Below, in pieces: positions 7,738-16,281 of a stretch of 64,000 bases of DNA. Numbering within the stretch: position 1 is the stretch's first letter; each line of letters opens with the position of its first letter. Origin of the DNA: an uncultured Collinsella sp. (GTDB taxonomy: Bacteria > Actinomycetota > Coriobacteriia > Coriobacteriales > Coriobacteriaceae); NCBI GenBank assembly GCA_905194675.1, contig CAJJTG010000001.1, forward strand, positions 62,001-126,000. Reading direction: 5' to 3'. A program made the translations under genes and the position numbers. The notes under the pieces were generated by a model that worked only from the letters and a program-made list of their open reading frames with translations, searched no databases and was not told where the DNA came from.

Positions 7738-9180
7738 GTGCTTAATAGATTCCGCATGCTTGTCGCCTGTGCTTTGACCTTCGCGCTTTGCTGGGTGCCG
7801 GGATTTGCGTTTGCTGGGGTCGCTGAGGACGGGGCCCAGGTTGCTGAGACCGCTCATGGGCTTTCCTATGGGATCGAGGGTTTTGAGCGGTTGGCCAAGG
7901 GGACCGCTCGTGCTATGGAGGGCCAGCCTGAGGGCTACCGGTTTCCCGTTGACGAGGATGTGGACCTTGTAGTGGCGCCTGCTGCCGATCGCGTTGTGGT
8001 GTGGATATCGCCCAAGGCGGTCGAGAAGTATGGATTGGATCCGCAGGATAACGAGTGCGTATCGGGTCTCAAGGCCCTCGTCTGTGAGCTCGACAGCGCA
8101 AACTGCATGGGAGGCGCGCAGCTAGGGGACGTGGATCTTCCTTGGTATGTCACGGCGGAAACAACGTTTGATGCCGGCGGGTATACCTATGGCTTTGACG
8201 AGCGCGGTGAGGATGGGGACCGCTATGTGGTGATTGCATCAGCCTCGGGTGATGCCAAGGGCGGCGCGCGTTGGCTTGATAGCGCTCAAATGGTTGAAGC
8301 GTCGTCTGTCGTGTTGCGGGATGAGCAGGGGCCCTTGACCTCTCTGGCCTCCTTTTTAGGCGACATCGACTATCGCCCGTTTTGGGTGTCCGTTAAAACG
8401 AGCGGCCTTGCCCTGCTGATCTCCTTTACGCTGGGTCTGTTCGCCGCGTGGAAGACCATGGGTACCTCGAGTCGCGTGAAGGGCCTGCTCGATTCGGTCT
8501 TTACGATTCCTATGGTGCTGCCGCCCACGGTCTGCGGCTTTCTGCTCCTCATGCTGTTTGGCCGCTCGACCGGGGTGGGTCGGTGGCTCATCGCGCACGG
8601 CGTCTCGATCGTCTTTACGTGGCCCGCGGCGGTGATGTCTGCCGTGGTGGTGTCGTTTCCCCTGGTCTACCGTACGGCGCTCGGAGCTTTTGAGAGCCTT
8701 GACACGCAGATGCTCGATGCCGCGCGAACCCTGGGATGGTCCGAGCGTCGCATCTTTACCAAGCTTATGATGCCGCTTGGCTGGCCCTCGATTGCCGCCG
8801 GCGCGGTGCTTGCCTTCGCGCGTGCCATGGGCGAGTTTGGCTGCACCCTGTTCTTTGCGGGTAACTACGCCGGCTTTACGCAGACCATCCCTATCGCCAT
8901 CTACTTTGAGTGGATGGGCGGCAACACGTCGGTGGCCCTCTTTTGGGTCGTCGTCGTGATCGTGTTTAGTTTCCTGGTCATCCTGTTCATCAACATGTAC
9001 ACCGCTCATTCGCAAGAGTATCGCGAGCGGGGCCTTTCCCGTGCGAAGCGCAAACAGGCCAAAGATCTCGCCGGACGGGGCGATTCGCTCGACCCGGCGG
9101 GCGGCGATGCCTTGCGTATCGATCGCGAGGCGCTGGCCGAGCTCATGCGCGATGACGCGGCACCGCGGGGAGGTCGATAA
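7738..9180 (+). CDS. modB: Molybdate ABC transporter permease with large extracytoplasmic N-terminal domain
   Basis: The C-terminal half (about residues 212-430) is a typical ModB permease with five or so membrane segments. The ABC-contact EAA loop reads DAARTLGWSERRIF at about residue 327. Unusually, this is preceded by a signal-like hydrophobic segment and about 180 hydrophilic residues with no similarity that I recognise; plain ModB proteins are about 220-230 residues. This extra domain should lie outside the membrane next to ModA. The GTG start at 7738 has GGAG six bases upstream. A GTG at 7669, overlapping the modA stop, is possible but has no good site. Confidence 0.88.
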   Translation: MLNRFRMLVACALTFALCWVPGFAFAGVAEDGAQVAETAHGLSYGIEGFERLAKGTARAMEGQPEGYRFPVDEDVDLVVAPAADRVVVWISPKAVEKYGLDPQDNECVSGLKALVCELDSANCMGGAQLGDVDLPWYVTAETTFDAGGYTYGFDERGEDGDRYVVIASASGDAKGGARWLDSAQMVEASSVVLRDEQGPLTSLASFLGDIDYRPFWVSVKTSGLALLISFTLGLFAAWKTMGTSSRVKGLLDSVFTIPMVLPPTVCGFLLLMLFGRSTGVGRWLIAHGVSIVFTWPAAVMSAVVVSFPLVYRTALGAFESLDTQMLDAARTLGWSERRIFTKLMMPLGWPSIAAGAVLAFARAMGEFGCTLFFAGNYAGFTQTIPIAIYFEWMGGNTSVALFWVVVVIVFSFLVILFINMYTAHSQEYRERGLSRAKRKQAKDLAGRGDSLDPAGGDALRIDREALAELMRDDAAPRGGR

Positions 9181-9183
9181 GCT

Positions 9184-10254
9184 ATGTCGCTCGTTTTGGA
9201 TATTAAGAAACGTTATCCCGGGTTTGTGCTCGACATGCAGCTTGAGGCCGGCGAGGAGTGCATGGCGCTGCTGGGCGCCTCGGGTTGCGGCAAGAGCTGT
9301 ACGCTGCGCTGCATTGCCGGTGTGGAGACGCCCGACGAGGGCAAGATCGTTGTCAACGGCGTTACCTTTTTTGACTCGGCGGCGGGCATCAACCTGTCGC
9401 CCCAGGAGCGCAAATGCGCTCTGCTGTTCCAAAACTATCAGCTGTTTCCTAACATGACAGTGGCCGATAACGTTTGCGCCGGTGTAAAGGACGCGGGTGA
9501 CGCCGCCGCGCGCAAAAAGCTTGCCGAGCGCTACCTGGGTATCTTTGGACTGGTCGACTTTGCCGACCGTTATCCCGCGCGCCTCTCGGGCGGCCAGCAG
9601 CAGCGTGTGGCGCTTGCTCGCATGGTGGCGGCGCATCCGGGCATTTTTATGTTTGACGAGCCCATGAGCGCGCTCGACGCGTATCTCAAGAGCGCGCTTG
9701 AGCAGAACATGCTCGACCTGTTCGACGTCTGTAACCGTACCGTGCTCTACGTGAGCCACGATATTGACGAGGCATGCCGCCTGTGCGAGCGCATTTGCGT
9801 GATGCATAACGGGCATGTGGAGGAGATCGGCTCCGTCGAGGACGTGGTCCGCCGGCCGCAAACCTTGGCTGCGCTGCGCCTGACGGGCTGCAAGAATACG
9901 AGCCGCGCGCGTAAGATCGGCGACGAGGAAGTTGAGGCCCTCGACTGGGGCATGACCTTCAACGTGGGCCGTGAGGTTCCCGATAACGTGGCGTACCTCG
10001 GTATTCGTGCGAGCTACTTCCATATGGACAACCGCGCAGAGCGGGGTCGTAACAGCTATGACTTGCATGTGTCCCGTGTGAGTGATTCGCGCTTTGAGCG
10101 GCTGGTGTTGCTGGACGTGCCGCGCGTTGATGCGCCCACGCGTCTGCAGTGGAAGGTCAACAAGGTGAGCGTGCCTGTAGAGGAGTTGCCGCAGGCGGGG
10201 GAGACCTTGCGCACGCATTTTGATGCGAGCAGGATTCATTTGGTTTGTCGATAG
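9184..10254 (+). CDS. modC: Molybdate ABC transporter ATPase
   Basis: This 356-residue ABC ATPase carries every key motif: Walker A GASGCGKS near residue 30, the signature LSGGQQQRVALAR, Walker B IFMFDEPMSALD, and the switch histidine in YVSHDIDEA. After the ATPase domain there are about 120 residues with a YLGIRASYF segment, as in the TOBE/Mop-like regulatory domains of ModC. It begins three bases after the modB stop and powers molybdate import. A terminator follows at 10266. Confidence 0.92.
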   Translation: MSLVLDIKKRYPGFVLDMQLEAGEECMALLGASGCGKSCTLRCIAGVETPDEGKIVVNGVTFFDSAAGINLSPQERKCALLFQNYQLFPNMTVADNVCAGVKDAGDAAARKKLAERYLGIFGLVDFADRYPARLSGGQQQRVALARMVAAHPGIFMFDEPMSALDAYLKSALEQNMLDLFDVCNRTVLYVSHDIDEACRLCERICVMHNGHVEEIGSVEDVVRRPQTLAALRLTGCKNTSRARKIGDEEVEALDWGMTFNVGREVPDNVAYLGIRASYFHMDNRAERGRNSYDLHVSRVSDSRFERLVLLDVPRVDAPTRLQWKVNKVSVPVEELPQAGETLRTHFDASRIHLVCR

Positions 10255-10265
10255 CGCCGGGTAAT

Positions 10266-10300
10266 GCCGTCGGGGATATTAGCCTCGGCGGCTTTGTTTT
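10266..10300 (+). terminator. Terminator after modC
   Basis: A ten-base stem with two wobble pairs (10266-10275 with 10283-10292) is followed by TTTGTTTT. It closes the modABC unit. Confidence 0.7.
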
Positions 10301-10349
10301 GCCGTTTGCCGAATGAGGGATGACAAACTCCTATCAATCAAGATAATAA

Positions 10350-10683
10350 TTTATTAAACGACGGCACACGACGCTGTCGTACGAATGTCAACGGTGTTCG
10401 CATGGTCGATGACCGTTGATATAGTTGACCTCAACTTGTAAGGGAGGGTGCGCACATGCCGCAAACGACATACATTCGCTGCGTTGCCGCGCGTGCCCTG
10501 TATATGGCTCGGAGTCGCATATGAGCAGGTATGTTCACGGCTCCGGGAGAGACGACGCACAACTAAATAATCGACCGCAAAGTAGGTTCCCTAAAATTCC
10601 GGGTTTGAGCACGGCCGGGCAATCGCCGCCCGTCGTGCATCGATACCGCTGTTATCCGTTTTTGGTTCGAGAGGGGAACCGTC
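10350..10683 (+). promoter_or_regulatory. Long structured leader upstream of the DCCP/selD cluster
   Basis: The 429-base gap after modC contains no recognisable gene but several hairpins. They are 10358-10365 with 10373-10380 (one wobble); CAACGGT (10389-10395) with ACCGTTG (10412-10418); GCACG...CGGGC (10609-10620) with GCCCG.CGTGC (10628-10638); and GGTTC (10664-10668) with GAACC (10676-10680). The last one places the ribosome binding site GAGGGG of the next gene in its loop. The first part (10325-10357) is AT-rich and promoter-like. This looks like a regulated 5' leader. No known riboswitch class is recognised. Confidence 0.5.
10456..10524 (+). CDS. Possible 22-residue leader peptide
   Basis: A short frame starts with ATG seven bases after a strong AGGGAGGG site and ends at 10524. 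It includes two arginines near the end (ARSRI). Its stop overlaps, as ATGA, the start of a second short frame (10521-10694, 57 codons) that runs over the start of the first DCCP gene. The strong site and the overlap suggest coupled leader translation, but a peptide this short cannot be proven from one sequence. Confidence 0.25.
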   Translation: MPQTTYIRCVAARALYMARSRI

Positions 10684-11967
10684 ATGGCTGAAGAATTTGA
10701 TTTCCATCCGATGTGGGAGAGCCTCGGCATGAATCTTGCCGACCACGACATGCTGCTGGGCGCCGTGGGCCAGATGTACGGCGATATGTTCTTGACGCAG
10801 AACAATCGCCCCAAGTCCACGTCCTACCTGGACTTTGTGGCCACCAACATCCACAGCGGCCGCATTAAGGAGATGCTCGACAAGAAGGAAGCCGGCGAGG
10901 CCACCAAGATTGTTGGCAGCTTCTGCGTCTACGTGCCCGAGGAGATTGTGCTCTCCTGCGACGGCATTCCCGTTGGTCTGTGCTCGGGCGCCGATTGGGC
11001 AACGGACAAGGTCGAGGAGCATCTGCCGCGCAACACCTGCCCGCTTATCAAGAGCTTTGCCGGCTTTAAGCTGGGCGAGGTCTGCCCCTACATCGAGTCG
11101 AGTGACTTGGTGGTAGGCGAGAACACCTGTGATGGCAAGAAGAAGGCCTACGAGTTTTTTGCCACGCAAAAGAACATGTACGTCATGGATATTCCCAACG
11201 TGCACGACGAGTCGACGCTCGTGACCTGGAAGGCCGAGGTAAAAAAGCTTGCTGCCAAGATTGAGGAAGAGTGCGGCGTCACGATTACGCCTGAGCGTCT
11301 GAAGGCCGCCATCCGCGCCGTCAATGAGAAGCGTCGCGCCCTGCAGCGCCTCGCTGCCACGCGCGCTGCCGACCCAGCGCCCATTAGCGGTCTCGACAGC
11401 CTGCTGACCGTTCAGGCCGCCTTTATGGACGACACGCCGCGTCTGACCGGGGCCATCAACGATATGGCGGCTGAGTGCGAGCAGCGTGTCGAGGCCGGCG
11501 AGGGCGTGGCGCCCAAGGGGACCAAGCGCATCCTGTACACCGGCACGCCCATGGCCGTGCCCAACTGGAAGCTGTTCAACCTCATCGAGAAGGCCGGCGG
11601 CGTTGTGGTAGGCGAGGAGTCCTGCACGGGTTCGCGCTATTACAAGGACCTGGTCGACGAGTCCGGTGAGACGGTTGACGAGATGCTCGATGCCATCGCC
11701 GAGCGCTACTTTAAGATCAACTGCGCCGTCTTTACGCCCAACGACCAGCGTATGAAGGACATTGTCCAGATGGCCAAGGACCTGCACGCCGACGGCATCG
11801 TCGACGTGGCCCTGCAGTTCTGCACGCTCTACGAGATGGAGTCGTTTGCCGTGGAGAAGGCCGCCGAGGAGGCAGGCATTCCATTTATGCACATCACGAC
11901 CGACTACGCCGGCGAGGATGCAGGCCAACTGCAAACCAGGATTGAGGCTTTCTTGGAAACCATTTAG
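10684..11967 (+). CDS. Double-cubane-cluster / 2-hydroxyacyl-CoA dehydratase-type reductase, paralog 1
   Basis: The 427-residue protein belongs to the HgdB/BcrB/YjiM family, in which an ATP-driven activator passes low-potential electrons to an iron-sulfur enzyme. Family landmarks are the cysteine segments NTCPLIKSF, ENTCDGKKKAYEF and LQFCTLYEMES, which are likely cluster ligands, and the late Rossmann-like half starting KRILYTGTPM. The layout resembles double-cubane-cluster proteins (DCCP; YjiM in E. coli) more than true CoA-dehydratase subunits, because it is paired with an activator and not with acyl-CoA genes. The substrate is unknown. A paralog lies 154 bases downstream, with a palindromic repeat between them. 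Confidence 0.85.
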   Translation: MAEEFDFHPMWESLGMNLADHDMLLGAVGQMYGDMFLTQNNRPKSTSYLDFVATNIHSGRIKEMLDKKEAGEATKIVGSFCVYVPEEIVLSCDGIPVGLCSGADWATDKVEEHLPRNTCPLIKSFAGFKLGEVCPYIESSDLVVGENTCDGKKKAYEFFATQKNMYVMDIPNVHDESTLVTWKAEVKKLAAKIEEECGVTITPERLKAAIRAVNEKRRALQRLAATRAADPAPISGLDSLLTVQAAFMDDTPRLTGAINDMAAECEQRVEAGEGVAPKGTKRILYTGTPMAVPNWKLFNLIEKAGGVVVGEESCTGSRYYKDLVDESGETVDEMLDAIAERYFKINCAVFTPNDQRMKDIVQMAKDLHADGIVDVALQFCTLYEMESFAVEKAAEEAGIPFMHITTDYAGEDAGQLQTRIEAFLETI

Positions 11968-11985
11968 GACTATTCGTCCCGGCGG

Positions 11986-12081
11986 CTTCCCCGGGCACCC
12001 GATCTTGCTGTTCAAACCGTCGCTTGCGTACCAAAGTACGCGACGCTCCTCTTTCACGGCAACCTCGGGCACCTGGGAAAG
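11986..12081. repeat. Palindromic repeat, copy A
   Basis: This is a 96-base hairpin element just after the first DCCP gene. The outer arms (about 27 bases, imperfect) surround a smaller inner palindrome, GCGTAC-CAAA-GTACGC. It shares most of its core with the element at 13282-13385, which follows the second DCCP gene. Confidence 0.8.
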
Positions 12082-12121
12082 CCGTTTCCTTGGTTGGTTA
12101 AAAGGTTTGTTAAGGAGTTAT

Positions 12122-13285
12122 ATGTCGGAAAATATTGAGCAGCCGTTGCCGTCCACGTTTGAGGAGTTCAACGAGCAACGCAAGGCGGCGTTTATTCGCG
12201 TCAAGGATTATAAGCAGGCGGGTAATCGCCTGGTCGGCTTTTTGTGCAGCTATACGCCGCTCGAGATTATCGATGCCGCGGGCGCCTCGAGCGTGGCTCT
12301 GTGTGGTACGTCCGACGAGGTGATTCCCGAGGCCGAGAAGGTGCTGCCGGCAAACCTGTGCCCGCTCATCAAGTCTACGTATGGTTTTGCCTATTCGCAA
12401 AAGTGCCCGTTTACGTACTTTAGCGACATGATCATCGGCGAGACTACCTGCGACGGCAAGAAGAAGATGTACGAACTGCTCAACGAGCTCAAGCGCACGC
12501 ACATTCTGCATCTTCCGCAGGGTCGCGATCGTGCCTACGAGCGTGAAGGCTGGTACGAGGAGTGCCGCCTGCTCAAGGAGGAGCTCGAGGGCTTCTACGG
12601 CATCACGATTACCGACGATGACCTGCGCGCTGCCGTCCGTCGTCGCAACCGCTTGCGTGCGGCCCAGCTCGAGATGTTTGCACTGCAAGCCAACCAGCCG
12701 GCGGCCATGAGCGGCGTCGACCTGATGAGCACCATGTTTGCCGGTACGTTCAGCTTTGATATCGAGGCCTATACGCAGCAGCTGGAGCAAAAGGTCGCCA
12801 AGCTGCGCGAGGCCTACGACGCAGGCGAGCGCCCGGTTGCGGCGGATGCCAAGCGCATTCTGATCACTGGTTGTCCGGTGGGCGGCGTGATCAACAAGAT
12901 CGGTCGTACCATCGAGTCCAATGGCGGCGTGGTCGTGTGCATGGACGATTGCTCGGGCGAGCGCACGGCGGCCATGATGATCGATCCGGAGGCTCCCGAC
13001 ATCCTGCGTGCCATCGCCGACCGCTACCTGGACATCAACTGCTCGGTCATGACGCCCAACGATGGTCGTATGGAAAACACGCTGGCCATGTGCGAGAAGT
13101 ATCATGTCGATGGCGTAGTGGAGAGCGTGCTACAGGCCTGCCACACCTTTAACGTGGAGAGTGCGCGCATGCAGGAGGCTGTCGAGGGCGCGGGTATTCC
13201 GTATATGAAGATCGAGACCGACTACAGCAACGGCGACATGGGTCAGATTGAGACGCGCATCGCTGCCTTCATCGAAACCCTCTAG
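12122..13285 (+). CDS. Double-cubane-cluster / 2-hydroxyacyl-CoA dehydratase-type reductase, paralog 2
   Basis: The 387-residue protein is a paralog of the product of the gene at 10684. It keeps the same cysteine-bearing segments (NLCPLIKSTY, GETTCDGKKKMYEL, LQACHTFNVES) and the same C-terminal half. It lacks the first protein's N-terminal extension of about 40 residues. AAGGAG sits before the ATG at 12122. Two diverged copies beside a single activator suggest either a heterodimer, as in HgdAB, or two enzymes sharing one activator. Its TAG stop is inside the left arm of the second palindromic repeat. The substrate is unknown. Confidence 0.85.
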   Translation: MSENIEQPLPSTFEEFNEQRKAAFIRVKDYKQAGNRLVGFLCSYTPLEIIDAAGASSVALCGTSDEVIPEAEKVLPANLCPLIKSTYGFAYSQKCPFTYFSDMIIGETTCDGKKKMYELLNELKRTHILHLPQGRDRAYEREGWYEECRLLKEELEGFYGITITDDDLRAAVRRRNRLRAAQLEMFALQANQPAAMSGVDLMSTMFAGTFSFDIEAYTQQLEQKVAKLREAYDAGERPVAADAKRILITGCPVGGVINKIGRTIESNGGVVVCMDDCSGERTAAMMIDPEAPDILRAIADRYLDINCSVMTPNDGRMENTLAMCEKYHVDGVVESVLQACHTFNVESARMQEAVEGAGIPYMKIETDYSNGDMGQIETRIAAFIETL

Positions 13286-13385
13286 TTTCCTCAGGCACCG
13301 GATCTTGCCCCTCAATCCGTCGCTTGCGTACCAAAGTACGCTGCGCTCCTCTTTCGGGGCAACCTCCGGCACCTGAGAAACCTAG
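13282..13385. repeat. Palindromic repeat, copy B
   Basis: This is a 104-base imperfect hairpin from CTAG at 13282 to CTAG at 13385, with the same inner palindrome as copy A (GCGTAC-CAAA-GTACGC). The left arm overlaps the stop codon of the second DCCP gene. It could act as an mRNA-stabilising or attenuating hairpin between that gene and the activator. Confidence 0.82.
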
Positions 13386-13439
13386 AGCTATGGCGCCTGA
13401 ACGCGCCGCTACCTTTGATGTTTGGATTAGGAGAGAGCC

Positions 13440-14204
13440 ATGATAGGGATCGGGATCGATATCGGGTCTACGGCGGCTAAGGCTGCTGTGGTCGATGGGG
13501 AGGGTTCGGTGGCGTGGACGTGCGTGCAGCCAACCGGGTTCTCCTCGGTCGATGCTTCCGAGCGGCTGCGCGAGGCACTGGCAGCGGCCGGCTATGACGT
13601 GACAGCCGACGACGTGCGCGTGATCGCGACTGGCTACGGTCGCATCGCGGTGCCCTATGCGCACAAGGTCGTGACCGAGATCACCTGCCACGGCACCGGT
13701 GCCGTGCGCCTGTTTGGCGATCACGGCACGGTGATCGACGTGGGCGGCCAGGACACCAAGGTCATTCAGCTTGAAAGTGGCCGCGTGGCCAAGTTTGCCA
13801 TGAACGACAAGTGCGCCGCCGGCACGGGGCGCTTTTTGGAGATCATGGCCGACCGCCTAGGCATTTCCCAGCAGCAGATGGCCGACCTGGCGCGTTCCGG
13901 CGAGCCTACCAAGATCAGCAGCATGTGCACGGTGTTTGCCGAAAGCGAGGTTATCAGCCTGATCGGTCGCGGTGAGCCGCGCGAGAACATCGCACGTGGC
14001 GTGATCGACAGCGTGGTCTCGCGCGTGGCGACCATGGCCGGGCAGGCCGCAGGCGGCCCGTACTACCTGACCGGTGGCCTGTGCGAGAACGCCTTCGTGG
14101 TGGAGCGGTTGGGCGAGCTACTGGGGTCGCCGGTGACCACCTCGCCCCAGGCTCGCTTTGCCGGTGCCATCGGCGCGGCGATTCGCGCGCAGGCGCTCAA
14201 TTAA
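13440..14204 (+). CDS. Activator ATPase of the DCCP/dehydratase reductases (YjiL/HgdC type)
   Basis: The 254-residue protein belongs to the ASKHA-fold BcrAD/BadFG family. Motifs are the ATP-binding GIGIDIGSTAAK at the start, VIDVGGQDTK, and the two cysteines that bridge a [4Fe-4S] cluster across the homodimer: Cys125 in KCAAGTGRF and Cys163 in MCTVFAESE. It uses ATP hydrolysis to push an electron to very low potential for the partner reductase, here presumably one or both of the two upstream proteins. GGAGAGAG precedes the start. The selD gene begins 70 bases downstream. Confidence 0.92.
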   Translation: MIGIGIDIGSTAAKAAVVDGEGSVAWTCVQPTGFSSVDASERLREALAAAGYDVTADDVRVIATGYGRIAVPYAHKVVTEITCHGTGAVRLFGDHGTVIDVGGQDTKVIQLESGRVAKFAMNDKCAAGTGRFLEIMADRLGISQQQMADLARSGEPTKISSMCTVFAESEVISLIGRGEPRENIARGVIDSVVSRVATMAGQAAGGPYYLTGGLCENAFVVERLGELLGSPVTTSPQARFAGAIGAAIRAQALN

Positions 14205-14274
14205 TGCATCCGCCCCAGGCTCGCATTCATGCGTATACTGGGAGAAAATGATTGACCGATGAGAGGAGGTATCG

Positions 14275-15324
14275 ATGGCTGACGATCAGATTAAGCTCAC
14301 GTCTATGACTGCCGCGAGCGGTTGAGCCGCTAAGTTGGCTCCTGGAGCCCTCGCCCAGGTCCTGGGCGACTTACCCAATGTGCATAACGACAACCTGCTC
14401 GTGGGGTTCGATACCTCCGACGATGCGAGCGTCTTTCGCGTTGGCGATAACCTGGGCCTCGTTCAGTCCATCGACTTCTTCCCGCCGATGGTCGACGACC
14501 CGTTCCTGTTTGGCCAGATCGCCGCGGCCAACTCGCTGTCGGACATCTATGCTATGGGCGGGCGGCCGAGTCATGCCATGAACCTGCTCTGCATACCCAG
14601 TTGCCTGGGCGTCGAGGTTGCCGGCCAGATTCTGGCGGGTGGCGCCGACAAGTGCGTCGAGGCCGGCTGCTCTATCGCGGGCGGCCACACCATCAACGAC
14701 GACGAGCCCAAGTACGGCCTGTCCGTGAGCGGCTTTGTCGCGCTCGACCGTATGCTCGCCAACAGCGGTGCGCGCGTGGGCGATGCGTTACTGCTGACCA
14801 AGGCGGTTGGCTCGGGCATCATCACCACGGCCATTAAGGGCGAGCTTATCGAGCAGGACGAGGCCGCAGCCATGTTTGACTCGATGCGCACCCTCAACGA
14901 GGCGCCGATTCGTCTGGCCGAGGGACTCGAGCTTCACGGCTGTACCGACGTCACGGGCTTTGGCCTGATCGGGCATGCGTGCGAGATGGCCGAGGGCTCG
15001 GGCGTGCAGATTGAGCTTGCGTCAGGGGCCGTACCGCTCTTTGACCAGGTGCTCGACATGGCGCGTCTTGGCATTATCCCAGCCGGCGCCTACCGCAACC
15101 AGGACTTCTTTGGCCCCCGCGTGGCGGCCGACGATGACCTGGAACCGGGCATGTTGGATGCGCTGTACGATCCGCAGACCTCGGGCGGCCTGCTCATCGC
15201 GGCGCCTGCTGCCGATGTGGATGAGCTTTCGCGTCGTCTGCATGCCGAAGGACGTATCGCCGCCGTCGTCGGTCGCGTGTGCGAGCCGGTGCCAGGCGGC
15301 CCTGCCGTCCGCGTTGCCCGTTAA
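14275..15324 (+). CDS. selD: Selenophosphate synthase, selenocysteine-containing (UGA at codon 17)
   Basis: SelD makes selenophosphate from selenide and ATP for Sec-tRNA and Se-cofactor synthesis. Translated from ATG 14275 (after GAGAGGAGGT), the protein has an in-frame TGA at 14323-14325, codon 17, and then 332 further residues. Codon 17 is exactly the position of the catalytic Cys/Sec of SelD (Cys17 in E. coli), and the flanking TAASG-Sec-AAKLAP matches the family's N-terminal loop. Later motifs are NDNLLVGFDTSDDASVF, AANSLSDIYAMGG, GGHTINDDEPKYG and TDVTGFGLIGH. An annotation that stops at TGA would miss the first 20 residues or place the start at TTG 14335. The total is 349 residues with Sec counted. 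Confidence 0.93.
14352..14368 (+). promoter_or_regulatory. Candidate SECIS hairpin in selD
   Basis: CGCCCA-GGTCC-TGGGCG forms a six-base stem with a GGTCC loop, beginning 27 bases after the TGA. The loop resembles the GGTCT loop of the fdhF SECIS in this window. A smaller hairpin, GGCTC-CTG-GAGCC (14337-14349), is an alternative closer to the UGA. Confidence 0.55.
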
Positions 15325-15383
15325 CGACACGTTTATCGAACTATGCACCGTTCTAGAACGATTTATTCGAAAGGAAAAAAGCT

Positions 15384-16010
15384 ATGTCTACCAAAATTGA
15401 AGTCAATGCCATGGGCGATGCCTGCCCGCTGCCCGTCGTCAAGACGCTTAAGGCACTCAAACAGCTTGATGGCGAGGGCGCCGTCGTGACTTCGGTCGAT
15501 AACGAGACGGCCGTGAAGAACATCTCCAAGATGGCACAGGAGAAGGGCTGCACGGCCTCGGTCGAGAAGATTTCGGACGCTGAGTGGCACGTGACTGTCG
15601 CGACCGCCGGTGCCGTGGCCGTTGCGGACCCCGAGCAGGACGGTGCCGCTTTCTGCGACGCCAGCGCCGGCAAGGGCAAACTCGTCATTTCCGTCTACAC
15701 CGATTGCATGGGTCGTGGCGACGACGAGCTGGGCCACAAGCTCATGAAGGCGTTTATCTTTGCCGTGACGCAGCAGGAGGAGCTGCCTGCGACCATGTTG
15801 TTCTACAACGGCGGCGCCAAGCTCACCGTTGAGGGGTCGCCGGTGCTCGATGATCTGAAGGGCCTGGCGGAACAGGGTGTCGAGATTCTCACCTGCGGTA
15901 CCTGCCTGGACCACTTTGGCATCAAGGACCAGCTTGCCGTGGGCGAGGTCACCAACATGTACGTGATCGTGGAGAAGATGGAGCAGGCCGTGCGCGTCGT
16001 GCGCCCATAA
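15384..16010 (+). CDS. yedF: Sulfurtransferase-like selenium metabolism protein YedF
   Basis: The 208-residue protein has two domains: an N-terminal TusA/SirA-like domain with the reactive Cys14 in GDACPLPVVKTLKAL, and a C-terminal DsrE-like domain with LPATMLFYNGGAKLT and LTCGTCLDHFG. YedF family members occur mainly beside selD and are thought to carry or deliver reactive selenium or sulfur, although the biochemistry is unsettled. Its position directly between selD and a DUF3343 gene supports a selenium role. AAAGGAAAAAA precedes the ATG. Confidence 0.9.
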   Translation: MSTKIEVNAMGDACPLPVVKTLKALKQLDGEGAVVTSVDNETAVKNISKMAQEKGCTASVEKISDAEWHVTVATAGAVAVADPEQDGAAFCDASAGKGKLVISVYTDCMGRGDDELGHKLMKAFIFAVTQQEELPATMLFYNGGAKLTVEGSPVLDDLKGLAEQGVEILTCGTCLDHFGIKDQLAVGEVTNMYVIVEKMEQAVRVVRP

Positions 16011-16029
16011 CGTATTGGTTGGAGTTGCC

Positions 16030-16281
16030 ATGAGGGAGAAGCGCCCGGCGCTTGTCATCACGTTTCCCACCACGGCGGCCGCCATGGGCTGCGAATCTCT
16101 GTGCATCGAGCGCGGTCTTCCCGGACGAACGATTCCCGTGCCCGGGGAGGTCGCTGCCGGTTGCGGTCTGGCGTGGAAGGCGTTGCCTGCCGATGAGGAG
16201 CTGCTGCGCGGCGAACTCGCCGCGGCGGGCGTTCCCACCGAGGGCTATACCGTGATTGATATGTGGGAGGTCGTGCGATGA
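16030..16281 (+). CDS. DUF3343 putative Se/S carrier-like protein
   Basis: This 83-residue protein has the DUF3343 pattern: a small alpha/beta domain with LVITFPTTAAAMGCES, PGRTIPVPGEV and AGCGLAWK, two conserved cysteines in all. The family is linked by gene neighbourhood to selD and yedF and is proposed to carry selenium or sulfur. GGAG lies five bases before the ATG at 16030. The gene overlaps the next one by four bases (ATGA), so the two are translationally coupled. A longer relative sits at 55979. Confidence 0.85.
   Translation: MREKRPALVITFPTTAAAMGCESLCIERGLPGRTIPVPGEVAAGCGLAWKALPADEELLRGELAAAGVPTEGYTVIDMWEVVR

Noticed and set aside
10521..10694. A 57-codon frame overlapping the start of the first DCCP gene
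   Set aside because: There is no recognisable protein features. It may reflect leader coupling but is not supportable as a gene by itself.
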